DNA from: Methylobacter sp. KS41
GTDB lineage: Bacteria; Pseudomonadota; Gammaproteobacteria; Methylococcales; Methylomonadaceae
Length of the DNA stretch: 64,000 bases
Direction of reading: 5' to 3'
Assembly: GCA_002862125.1 (NCBI GenBank)
Contig: PHSP01000001.1
Span: forward strand, 186,001 to 250,000
Shown here: one piece after another, positions 6,985 to 13,918 of the stretch
Numbering within the stretch: the stretch's first letter is position 1
How the letters are laid out: each line of letters opens with the position of its first letter
The notes under the pieces: model-generated
The model's input: the letters and a program-made list of their open reading frames with translations, nothing else
Told to the model about the DNA's origin: nothing
The model's database searches: none
Translations under genes and position numbers: made by a program

Positions 6985-9164
6985 ATATACCCCAAGCATA
7001 TAACGGCAAGCCTTTAATTCATGCTTGGAACTATTGCGCTAAGGACGGCGCACCCTTCGGGGTTGTTGGCAGGTATCAGGACAGCACCGGCAAGAAAGAT
7101 ATTGTGCCATTCTTCAAGCGCAATGGTTCAAACTGGATTGCAGGTATCGAGATAAACCCACGGCCTTTATTCGGATTGGATAAGCTGGCAATACATCCAA
7201 AAAATAAGGCCGTTTTTATCGTTGAAGGTGAGAAATCAGCAGCAGCCTTGCATAGCATAGGCATTGCAGCCGTTAGCAGTCTAGGCGGTTCACAGGCAGC
7301 AAAACAAGCCGACTGGACACTATTAGACGGTTACAAGTTGGTTTATTTATTGCCGGATGCAGACGAACCCGGCGAGCATTACATGAAAGATGTTTATTCG
7401 GCTTTAATGGCTTTGGAAGAACCGCCACAGGTTAAAGTCTTGCGTTTGCCTGGATTGCCGGAAAAAGGCGATATTGTGGATTGGTTGCAAAATCACGCGC
7501 CTGATTGGGACGGCTTGCAACCATTCCCAGCCACAGAAAAGGCTTGGGCATTGGCAGAACTACGGACAGAACTGCATAAAGCCGAACTCGTACCGGACAG
7601 CTGGAGTTTTGTAGGTTCTGTAGGCGGGGGGTATGACGGTTTTCAATGGGAAAAGCCCAACGAAATAAAAACCGATACGCCACCCGTTCAAACCTTGCAG
7701 CCTGATTTAATACCGGAACCGTTCCGGGCATGGCTGGCTGATGTTAGCCACAGGATGCAGACACCCGGCGACTTTGCGGCAATATCGAGCATTGTTATTG
7801 CTGGCTCAATCATTGGCGCGGGGTGCAGTATTCGTCCTAAACGCCTGGATGATTGGGAAGTCATTCCGAATGTATGGGGGGCATGTATCGGACGGCCTAG
7901 CGTAGTTCTGAAAACTCCCAGCATGAAAGAACCCATGCAATTATTGGAACGCCTACAGGCTGAATATGGCGAACAGTTCGAACGGGACAAGGCCGGGGCT
8001 GAGTTTGAAGGCCTAGCCAATAAAGCCATGCTGGATGATGTTAAAAGCCAACTAGCCAAAGCCGCAAAGGGTAAAGGTAAAGATGGCATTGTTCAAGGCG
8101 ATGACTTGCAGAAACTGAAAGCCGATTACATGCAATTATCCGAGAGCATGGAACCGGAAGCCACCCGCCGATTATTCAAAACCAATGAAACCAGCATACA
8201 GTCTATGACTTTATTACAAAGTCAGAACCCGCGCGGCATTCTGGTTTTTAGGGATGAATTAACCGGCCTATTGGTAAAATGGGACAGAGAGGACGGCGCA
8301 GACGAACGCGCCTATTTTCTGGAAGGCTGGAACGGTGACGGTTCTTACACTGATGTAAAGATAGGCCGAGGCATAACCGATGCTAAATCAATTTGTATCA
8401 GCTTATTAGGCGGCATACAACCGGACAAGTTAAAGCTGTATCTATACCAAGCCACCCAAGGGAATAATGACGGCCTAATACAACGCCTACAGCTTGCCGT
8501 GTGGCCTGATGAGCCGGAAAGCTGGCAATTAATCGACACCAAACCTAACAGGGCTGAGAAACAGCGGGCTTTCGATATTATGAAGGCATTGGCTGAACTG
8601 GATTTTATCCAGTATGGAGCAACACAAAGCGAGTATGACGAACGGCCTTATTTTAGATTTGATGATGATGCACAGGCGGTATTTAATCAATGGCTGACTG
8701 AGTTACAGACTATCAAAATTCAACGGGAAGAAAATCCCTTGATGTGTGAACACTTTGGTAAGTTTCGCTCGCTCATGCCAAGCTTGGCCTTAATATTCCA
8801 TTGCATCGACATTGCAGACGGTAAAGCGCGGGGCAATGTATCGGCACAGGCGGCACGATTGTCGGTTGATTGGTGCAAGTATCTGGAAAGCCATGCACGG
8901 CGCATTTATGCCATGGCTGAGAGTTTGGAGCATGAAGCGGCGGTAAGGCTGGCGGATAAGATTAAGGCCGGGGCTTTACCAAATCCATTTACTACGCGGG
9001 TTATACAGCAAAAGGGCTGGCACGGTTTGAAGGATAAACAGGAAGTGGAAGCGGCTTGTAACATCCTGATAGATGAAAACTGGTTGATGATGCACAGAAA
9101 ACCGAAACCATTAACCGGACGGCCACCCTTGCCGGAGTATTTAATTAATCCATTTTTTATGTGA
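6981..9164 (+). CDS. TOPRIM / DUF3987-like replication protein
   Basis: A 727-aa protein starting at the ATG that overlaps the CHC2 gene. The N-terminal part carries a TOPRIM-like region: VFIVEGEKSAAALHS (about 77-91) with the conserved Glu, and VYLLPDADEPG (about 122-132) with the DxD. The central and C-terminal parts (from about 235) resemble DUF3987 proteins of mobile elements, thought to be primase-helicase-like. The expected P-loop is degenerate: G304-R-P-S-V-V-L-K-T-P-S keeps Lys-Thr but not the full GxxGxGK spacing. A stretch at 7613-7636 encoding VGSVGGG is nearly identical in DNA to intergenic repeats behind the gene. Probably the element's replication protein, working with the CHC2 protein. 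Confidence 0.82.
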   Translation: MNIPQAYNGKPLIHAWNYCAKDGAPFGVVGRYQDSTGKKDIVPFFKRNGSNWIAGIEINPRPLFGLDKLAIHPKNKAVFIVEGEKSAAALHSIGIAAVSSLGGSQAAKQADWTLLDGYKLVYLLPDADEPGEHYMKDVYSALMALEEPPQVKVLRLPGLPEKGDIVDWLQNHAPDWDGLQPFPATEKAWALAELRTELHKAELVPDSWSFVGSVGGGYDGFQWEKPNEIKTDTPPVQTLQPDLIPEPFRAWLADVSHRMQTPGDFAAISSIVIAGSIIGAGCSIRPKRLDDWEVIPNVWGACIGRPSVVLKTPSMKEPMQLLERLQAEYGEQFERDKAGAEFEGLANKAMLDDVKSQLAKAAKGKGKDGIVQGDDLQKLKADYMQLSESMEPEATRRLFKTNETSIQSMTLLQSQNPRGILVFRDELTGLLVKWDREDGADERAYFLEGWNGDGSYTDVKIGRGITDAKSICISLLGGIQPDKLKLYLYQATQGNNDGLIQRLQLAVWPDEPESWQLIDTKPNRAEKQRAFDIMKALAELDFIQYGATQSEYDERPYFRFDDDAQAVFNQWLTELQTIKIQREENPLMCEHFGKFRSLMPSLALIFHCIDIADGKARGNVSAQAARLSVDWCKYLESHARRIYAMAESLEHEAAVRLADKIKAGALPNPFTTRVIQQKGWHGLKDKQEVEAACNILIDENWLMMHRKPKPLTGRPPLPEYLINPFFM
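7613..7636 (+). repeat. In-gene copy of the G-rich repeat
   Basis: Twenty-four bases here match 9219-9242 at 23 positions, including the run of six G. The stretch is translated in frame as part of VGSVGGGY, between the TOPRIM-like and DUF3987-like parts, where a flexible linker is expected. Confidence 0.75.
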
Positions 9165-9248
9165 AAACACGCTTACCCCGAGCCTACTAAACCTACAAAA
9201 TACCCTTTTGTTGGTTTAGTAGGTTCTGTAGGTGGGGGGTATAAGCAT
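9131..9248. repeat. 118-bp direct repeat, copy 1 (end of the replication gene plus hairpin)
   Basis: This covers the last 11 codons and stop of the replication gene and a following hairpin with arms at 9183-9200 and 9206-9223 (one mismatch in 18 bp), then a G-run. The same block recurs at 9741-9858. The hairpin could end transcription or be a protein-binding site; it has no T-run after the stem. Confidence 0.85.
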
Positions 9249-9425
9249 TTCATAAAAATTCATTGCAACAATCAGACGGCAATAAAATACCAAAAAATAA
9301 TTACAATTCTTGAACACTGAAAACCAACACAGACGGGGGGAAATAAAGGTGACTATTGAACACTATATCTAGTGATAATGAGAGAAATAATTACCATATA
9401 TAGTTTAAGTGTAAACTACACGCCC

Positions 9426-9635
9426 TTAGTCAGTATTCATAGTTGGTTGTGGAAAAGGCTGTGATTGTTCTTGGGGAGGTAATTTAACTTTCACGGGCGG
9501 CGTGGGTGTAACTGCCTTTGTATCTTTCACTATAGGCTGGGAAGTAGTATTGACTGGAGTTGATGAGCATCCTTGCAAACAGAGGGCTAACGATATCATG
9601 AAGCCCAGCCAGATGGAGAATTTTTGCATTGACAT
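9426..9635 (-). CDS. Small lipoprotein
   Basis: A 69-aa precursor with signal sequence MSMQKFSIWLGFMISLALCLQGC. The lipobox LQGC predicts signal peptidase II cleavage and lipidation of the cysteine; the mature part is short and rich in Pro, Thr and Gln. The start at 9635 is chosen because GAGG lies 6 bases upstream; an in-frame ATG at 9647 is also possible. It lies on the opposite strand to the replication genes, in a 492-bp insert between two copies of a 118-bp repeat, and so looks like a cargo gene. Small lipoproteins of this type include entry-exclusion and lysis proteins, but nothing here distinguishes them. Confidence 0.65.
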   Translation of the reverse strand: MSMQKFSIWLGFMISLALCLQGCSSTPVNTTSQPIVKDTKAVTPTPPVKVKLPPQEQSQPFPQPTMNTD

Positions 9636-9740
9636 TTTGTGCCTCATATATCTTTTCTTTATATCCGGTGTTTCAATTTTTAAACCTAGTGAACCACAAA
9701 ATCAATCAAATATCTACCGGCCTGGCGTCTGAAGTTTTGC

Positions 9741-9858
9741 GCAGGAGTATTCAATTAATCCATTTTTTTATGTGAAAACACGCTTACCCCGAACCTACAG
9801 AACCTACAAAACCCCATTTTGTTGGTTTAGTAGGTTTTGTAGGTGGGGGTTTAAGCAT
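9741..9858. repeat. 118-bp direct repeat, copy 2
   Basis: A second copy of 9131-9248 with scattered differences, including one extra T that breaks the former reading frame. The hairpin (9794-9811 and 9817-9834) and G-run are kept while the coding part has decayed. Together with copy 1 it brackets the lipoprotein gene. Confidence 0.85.
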
Positions 9859-9896
9859 ATTAAGAAAATAACTCTTAAATTTAAACGCAGGTATTA

Positions 9897-10208
9897 ATGA
9901 GTACACCAGAACAACGAAAGCGGCTTAAAGCCTTTTATGAAAGAAGTAGCGCAACCCATGCAGAATGGGCGGAGCGTGGTTATCAATACCCGCCACCAAA
10001 AACAGAACCATTCCCACCCGATTTAATTGGCCTGGAATGTGGCGCTAAAACAAGAGCCGGGACACCCTGCAAACAAAAGGCGACTTATGAAAATGGCCGT
10101 TGTAAATGGCACGGTGGATGCAGTACCGGCGCTAAGACAGAGGAAGGCAAAAAACGTTCTGCAATGAACGGAAATTGTCCCAAGAAAAAGCGAAGTCATA
10201 GAGGTTGA
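9897..10208 (+). CDS. HGGxSTG-motif small protein
   Basis: A 103-aa basic protein. Its centre has the pattern C-GAKTRAGTPC-...-NGRCKWHGGCSTGAKTEEGKKR, with cysteines and a HGGxSTG motif; the ligand-like Cys/His spacing suggests metal binding. This is the HGGxSTG family common in prophages and islands, whose role is not established. The C-terminus is Lys/Arg-rich (PKKKRSHRG), consistent with nucleic acid binding. It starts 38 bases after the second 118-bp repeat. It may be an accessory to packaging or DNA processing, but that is speculation. Confidence 0.7.
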   Translation: MSTPEQRKRLKAFYERSSATHAEWAERGYQYPPPKTEPFPPDLIGLECGAKTRAGTPCKQKATYENGRCKWHGGCSTGAKTEEGKKRSAMNGNCPKKKRSHRG

Positions 10209-10522
10209 TAAAACCATACTTTCAAACGACGAAATAATGGAACAATCCTGGACAGATAATGCCGATGTATAAACAAACTATTTGAGCAAGGTATCAATAT
10301 AGCGTTATTAAACATTGTTTAATTATCTGATAAATCTTTTAATCCTAAGTAAGTCACCATTATTGCATACGGTGGATAACCTCGCAGTTTCTGCGCATTC
10401 ATAATCAGGCTTGACGGCGAATTGTGGCGTATTTTTTGCGCACCAAATCGAACACCTAAACACAGTACACACGGGGCATAGAGTAAAAAACCGAACAGCA
10501 AATCGAACAGAAAAAAGGTAAT

Positions 10523-10620
10523 TCGGCAATCATGCAAAACAAACTATTAGCTTAAGGGGTTAAATGGCAGTTCGACAATGGACACCAGAACAGCGGGAGG
10601 GTTTAAATCGAATAAGGTAG
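10523..10620 (+). pseudogene. Remnant 5' copy of the 12695 gene
   Basis: The sequence from about 10523 closely matches the upstream region and first codons of the gene at 12695: a shared leader GGCAATCATGCAAAACAAAC, a similar ribosome-binding region, then MAVRQWTPEQREGLNRIR followed by a stop, against MAARKWTKEQR in the intact copy. Only 18 codons remain. It marks a duplicated or exchanged module. Confidence 0.65.
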
Positions 10621-10624
10621 AGAC

Positions 10625-10647
10625 AAAGGCCGGTTTTGCTGGCCTTT
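10625..10647 (+). terminator. Rho-independent terminator-like hairpin
   Basis: AAAGGCCGG and CTGGCCTTT pair over 9 bases (one G-T), followed by TATTA. It directly follows the stop of the remnant gene and may end plus-strand transcription of the element. Confidence 0.5.
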
Positions 10648-10740
10648 ATTACGCGTGATGAATTGGCGGTTGTAACGACTAAACACAGGGCCTTTAACAA
10701 CCAGAATTTGCAATTATTTTCCTTATAACAGAACGATTGC

Positions 10741-11949
10741 TAGGGCTCCCTCATTAAAATACTTGAGCCAATACATCGGTTAAAAGCACATCGTCCCATC
10801 CGGCCGCTTTACGCATCCGCTTAATAGACATGCGTTTCTTTTTAGAACGTCTTATCATGTTTAATGCCGCATGACGGATAATACCGACATTGCTGGGCGC
10901 ATTACCTTTGCGTATACGGCTTTGGTCTTCGCCGAACGACATATCCAAAACCCAATGCAGCTGGTTTTCAATACCCCAATGCAAGCGTACGGCAGCTAGC
11001 ATTCGTTCGGCGGGGATCAGAGAACTGCTAATAAAGTACCGGGTTTCGTGAGTGACGGTCTCGCCGATGCGCCGCTCACTGGCTATCGCGACAATGCTGT
11101 TGAGATTTTTCCATTCCGGGTGAAGCGCCTTGAGCCAGCCAATATCCGTACTGACACGGCAGCGTCGGACCTCGATGCGTCCGTGACCTTTATCGACGGT
11201 TTCCGCGTGTTCCATCCGGGTAAATGCCTGAGGACCGGGCTCTTCAAAATGTAAGCGAACATCATCATGCAGGCGGCTCTGATTGCCCTTGAGCGCCAAC
11301 AGATAATCACCGCCTTTGTCGATAATCTTTTCGGCAATGGCTTTCTGGCACCCCATCGCATCGATGGTGATAATGGCGCCGCGCACATCTAACCACTCCA
11401 AGAGTTCGGGAATAGCCGTGATTTCGTTCGACTTCTCCGGGGTTTTTATTTGCCCCAAAACAATTCCTGCTTCGCTGGCAAAGGCTGACACCAAATGAAT
11501 CGGCAATTGCTCACCATCGCGGCTGCCACGCAGTGTTTTGCCATCAATCGCCACGATTTTGTCAGCCACTTCGGGATTCAACCATGTCCGAATCCATTCA
11601 ACAAACAGTCGCTGGAATTGCTTTGGGTCAATGGCTCTAAAAAAGCGTCGGAGCGTGTCATCACTGGGTATGCCGTGTTCATACGGCAGATACCTGCGCA
11701 AAAACTCCACTTTGGATTCACCAAATGTTTCGATATCATCCCAACTTTCCGCCCCGCATATTACCGCGCATAATGTTAACAATAAAATTTCCGGCATCGG
11801 ATGGAGCTTCTTGCGCTCAATCCGGGGATCGTCCAATTGACCAAATACATCTAAAAAATCCATGTCTTCCGGTTTCACTAATCAAGCCTGCTGGGAAAAG
11901 TTCATAATTTTTCTATTTTGCCACCGAAATTTTTAATGAGGTAGCCCTG
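10741..11949 (-). mobile_element. ISAs1-family insertion sequence, intact, 1209 bp
   Basis: Terminal inverted repeats are TAGGGCTCCCTCATTAAAA at the left and the complement of AATGAGGTAGCCCTG at the right. The 10-bp target duplication GAACGATTGC is perfect at 10731-10740 and 11950-11959. A 10-bp duplication and a single ~370-aa transposase are typical of ISAs1. The perfect duplication suggests recent insertion. The IS entered the 3' end of the membrane protein gene at 12527-11960. Confidence 0.92.
10754..11878 (-). CDS. ISAs1-family DDE transposase
   Basis: A 374-aa transposase. The N-terminus (FLDVFGQLDDPRIERKKLHPMPEILLLTLCAVICGAESWDDIETFG) is the DDE_Tnp_1-associated domain characteristic of ISAs1. 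The core has IAIDGKTLRGS (first Asp), ITIDAMGCQKAIAEKI (second Asp) and WGIENQLHWVLDMSFGEDQSRIRKGNAP (Glu region). Length and motifs are complete, and it ends 13 bases from the left inverted repeat, so the IS is probably still mobile. Confidence 0.95.
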   Translation of the reverse strand: MKPEDMDFLDVFGQLDDPRIERKKLHPMPEILLLTLCAVICGAESWDDIETFGESKVEFLRRYLPYEHGIPSDDTLRRFFRAIDPKQFQRLFVEWIRTWLNPEVADKIVAIDGKTLRGSRDGEQLPIHLVSAFASEAGIVLGQIKTPEKSNEITAIPELLEWLDVRGAIITIDAMGCQKAIAEKIIDKGGDYLLALKGNQSRLHDDVRLHFEEPGPQAFTRMEHAETVDKGHGRIEVRRCRVSTDIGWLKALHPEWKNLNSIVAIASERRIGETVTHETRYFISSSLIPAERMLAAVRLHWGIENQLHWVLDMSFGEDQSRIRKGNAPSNVGIIRHAALNMIRRSKKKRMSIKRMRKAAGWDDVLLTDVLAQVF

Positions 11950-12527
11950 GAACGATTGCCCTCAGTTATTGTGTAGACCGTTGAATTACCGTCACATACT
12001 TTGTTGCTGAACTTGTAACTATAGTAAACATTGTACGCGCCATCTTTTGTAGGAAAGATACCCGTTATTGAAAGAGGCTGGCTGAAGCTACCATAAAACT
12101 TCGAGATAGCATCTGACTGAAAATTTTTTTTGGCACGCATATCATCCGATAAATACTTTACGGCCTCATTGCCATTGCCAGCAGAAAGTTCATCATAAAA
12201 TGCACGAATAACTGTTGCAGGGGTTCCCATCTCTGAATATGGGTTGCTTGAGTCGACTTTTTTGTTCGAATCAACCGCCGTTTCAAGAGGTGCGAGGTGT
12301 TGTCCCGTTTCGGACTCATATTGATTAGAAAGCGATGCTATTACTAACCAAACTGATGGGGAAGCCGATATTGCCACCACATTCATAATTAAGCTAATGA
12401 TTCCTAGAAGGAATCCTCGTTTACTAGCCAAACTTATTACGGTGCATAATAAGCCAAGTGGAATAAATATAAGGCCAAAAGTGAAAAACCCCAAAATGCC
12501 GAAAATAACACCTAATAATCCAAACAT
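11913..12527 (-). CDS. Membrane protein with extracytoplasmic domain, 3' end replaced by the IS
   Basis: This reads as 204 aa. Two or three hydrophobic segments lie in the first ~75 residues (MFGLLGVIFGILGFFTFGLIFIPLGLL, GFLLGIISLIMNVVAISA, SVWLVIASL). A soluble domain with TPATVIRAFYDELSAGNGNEAVKYLSDDMRAK follows, like DUF4878/NTF2-like folds. The last 12 codons and stop (SRATSLKISVAK) lie inside the ISAs1 element. Joining across the target duplication restores the original tail TEGNRSVIRKIIANSGC with a stop at 10694-10696, also 204 aa. So the IS swapped only the extreme C-terminus and the protein may still work. Function unknown; probable cargo gene. Confidence 0.75.
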   Translation of the reverse strand: MFGLLGVIFGILGFFTFGLIFIPLGLLCTVISLASKRGFLLGIISLIMNVVAISASPSVWLVIASLSNQYESETGQHLAPLETAVDSNKKVDSSNPYSEMGTPATVIRAFYDELSAGNGNEAVKYLSDDMRAKKNFQSDAISKFYGSFSQPLSITGIFPTKDGAYNVYYSYKFSNKVCDGNSTVYTITEGNRSRATSLKISVAK

Positions 12528-12694
12528 AAATTTTCCTAAAAACTAAGCTGAGTGATTTAAATGTCAAAGGCCATTTTTGTTGTAAAGATATGGGACAATA
12601 TAATTGCTGGCATTTTATCACAGCAGAAAGGGCGAGTTTATGACAATGGTTAGGCGGCAATCATGCAAAACAAACTATTAACTAAGGGGTAATT

Positions 12695-13006
12695 ATGGCA
12701 GCACGAAAATGGACGAAGGAACAACGGGCAAAGCAATCAAAAGCAATTCGCACCTGGGAGCCCTGGGAGAAGTCCACCGGCCCGAAAACATTAGAGGGTA
12801 AGGCAAAGGTATCAAAAAATGCTTATCATGGCGGTAGTTGGCAGCTTATCCGGTTTTCTCGCTGGGTAGCCTGGGCAATCAATCATCCAGAAACATTAAC
12901 GCCTGAAATAGTAGAAGCGGCAAAAAATCAATGTCAGGTATTGTGTGGCGGCTTTACTGGCTGGCTATCGGAAGCAGAAGCAAAGATAACCGCAAAGTGC
13001 CGGTAA
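12695..13006 (+). CDS. Small basic protein with STGPKT motif
   Basis: A 103-aa protein. The N-terminus is basic and helical (MAARKWTKEQRAKQSKAIR), followed by STGPKTLEGKAKVSKNAYHGG, a motif seen in small proteins of phages and islands and related to the HGGxSTG type. The C-terminal half is Trp-rich and helical. Function is unknown. A truncated copy of its leader and first codons is present at 10523-10620. It is the last gene before the iteron-like array and attR. Confidence 0.6.
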   Translation: MAARKWTKEQRAKQSKAIRTWEPWEKSTGPKTLEGKAKVSKNAYHGGSWQLIRFSRWVAWAINHPETLTPEIVEAAKNQCQVLCGGFTGWLSEAEAKITAKCR

Positions 13007-13058
13007 AATAGTGAAATATTGGCATTTTGCGGCTAATCCCATGCAAGCCTTTTGGTGA

Positions 13059-13325
13059 TTTGTGACTAACCTCATGTATAAGAGCCTTAAATGTACACTT
13101 TGAGATTACATTTTGGAATTTGTGAAAACAACCCCATGTAAGAGCCTAAGCAGGAGCGGCAAAGTTTCCGCATAATAAAAAGAGAGGTTATTTAAGCTCA
13201 AATGAGCGTTTTGTGAAAATAACCCCATGAGATGAATATCTAATTTGTAAAAACAACCCCCATGCAAACTTTAAAGGAAGCCACGCGCCCACGGGCAGTA
13301 GTGTATTTGTGAAATCAACCCCATG
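13059..13325. repeat. Five-copy iteron-like array
   Basis: Copies of TTTGTGAAAACAACCCCATG lie at 13119-13138, 13210-13229, 13244-13264 and 13306-13325, with a weaker copy at 13059-13076 and a degenerate trace at about 13024-13042. All face the same way with irregular spacing (15 to 71 bp), in a stretch without genes. Same-strand repeats in the non-coding end of an element that carries its own primase suggest a replication origin or replication-control region, comparable to the separate ori/crr sites of P4-type satellites. This is inference from layout. Confidence 0.75.
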
Positions 13326-13362
13326 ACATGGAGTTGAATGGCTCAGTTAAAAGTTTTTCGGC

Positions 13363-13510
13363 AAAGTGCCGTAAAAGTGCCGGAGAAAACAGCGGTTATT
13401 AGCCACACGCACAGATAAAAAATTACTAAAAAATACTAATATCCAGGCAACCAGATGTTAGTAATTGTTAACATTCTTAAGAGTTTTTTACAAAGTGCCG
13501 ATAAAGTGCC
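13363..13510. repeat. Two pairs of AAAGTGCC repeats near attR (putative arm sites)
   Basis: AAAGTGCC occurs at 13363-13370 and 13374-13381, and again at 13492-13499 and 13503-13510. Both pairs are spaced exactly 11 bp start to start. A single copy lies at 12994-13001. Helical-turn pairs beside an attachment site are typical of integrase or excisionase binding sites. Confidence 0.6.
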
Positions 13511-13599
13511 TAAGGCGCACTCCTCCTAAAATAGGAGTTTTTAGACGAATAAAGTGCAAAAAACTGGCAGGCCATTGCAATGTTATAATGCAACAATTC

Positions 13600-13623
13600 A
13601 AGCCGGGTAACACCGGCTTTTTT
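13600..13623 (+). terminator. Terminator hairpin at the right end of the element
   Basis: AAGCCGG (13600-13606) and CCGGCTT (13613-13619) form a 7-bp stem with a 6-base loop, followed by a T-run. It would stop plus-strand transcription from the element before it reaches the tRNA. Confidence 0.65.
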
Positions 13624-13662
13624 GTGGCCGAAATTCGGCAAGTGTTGCGGTTTTTTTTTAGA

Positions 13663-13682
13663 AGTGCGCCAAAATTGCGCCA
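13663..13682. repeat. Paired direct repeats near attR, matching the attL pair
   Basis: AGTGCGCCA (13663-13671) and ATTGCGCCA (13674-13682), 11 bp apart, mirror the pair at 1629-1648. Confidence 0.55.
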
Positions 13683-13739
13683 TTTGTATTTCAAGCATAA
13701 AAAAATGACTTAGGAAAAAACCTAAGTCCTTGATTATCT

Positions 13740-13799
13740 TTGGTACCGAGGGCCGGAATCGAACCGGCACGATGTCACCATCACCGGATTTTGAATCCG
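13740..13799. repeat. attR: 60-bp repeat within the intact tRNA-Leu
   Basis: Identical to 1457-1516. Here the repeat continues into the 5' half of the tRNA, so this end restores a complete tRNA gene. Confidence 0.9.
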
Positions 13800-13827
13800 G
13801 CGCGTCTACCAGTTCCGCCACCCCGGC
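13741..13827 (-). tRNA. tRNA-Leu (CAA anticodon)
   Basis: An 87-nt gene on the minus strand, starting GCCGGGG at 13827 and ending with an encoded CCA at 13741. The anticodon loop reads TTCAAAA within the stem CCGGA/TCCGG, giving anticodon CAA. The extended variable arm and the T-loop GTTCGATTC are present. The 3' half is the integration site of the element. Confidence 0.97.
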
Positions 13828-13838
13828 AAAGAACGGCT

Positions 13839-13867
13839 ATTATAAGAATACTTTTTAAAAAAAGCCA
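13839..13867 (-). promoter_or_regulatory. Promoter of tRNA-Leu
   Basis: On the minus strand TATAAT (plus 13839-13844) lies 11 bases upstream of the tRNA 5' end. A weak -35 (TGGCTT, plus 13862-13867) sits 17 bases further up. Confidence 0.55.
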
Positions 13868-13918
13868 GATTATTTTTTAGGGTGTATTCACCGGCTTAAC
13901 CTGATAATATCGCCCGCT

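Larger units (their letters stand above)
1457..13799. mobile_element. Integrated element in tRNA-Leu(CAA), about 12.3 kb
   Basis: The element is bounded by 60-bp direct repeats of the tRNA-Leu 3' half and carries its own tyrosine integrase next to the left repeat. Its plus-strand core module is integrase, 961-aa unknown, AlpA-like regulator, winged-helix protein, small protein, CHC2 primase part and TOPRIM/DUF3987 replication protein. The right part holds cargo, one IS, an iteron-like array and putative arm sites. No relaxase, type IV secretion, capsid or terminase gene is visible. The layout resembles phage satellites or small replicating integrative elements; autonomous excision and replication are inferred. 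Confidence 0.88.

Noticed and set aside
10319-10537. Overlapping minus-strand frames of 68-72 aa with a hydrophobic start
   Set aside because: No ribosome-binding site, no family resemblance, and they run through the duplicated leader at 10523.
13059-13325. CRISPR array
   Set aside because: Repeats are 20 bp with irregular spacing, imperfect copies and no cas genes; iteron-like is a better fit.
13510-13821. Minus-strand open frame beginning MAELVDAPDSKSG
   Set aside because: It is the translation of tRNA-Leu read through downstream; this peptide is a well-known annotation artefact.
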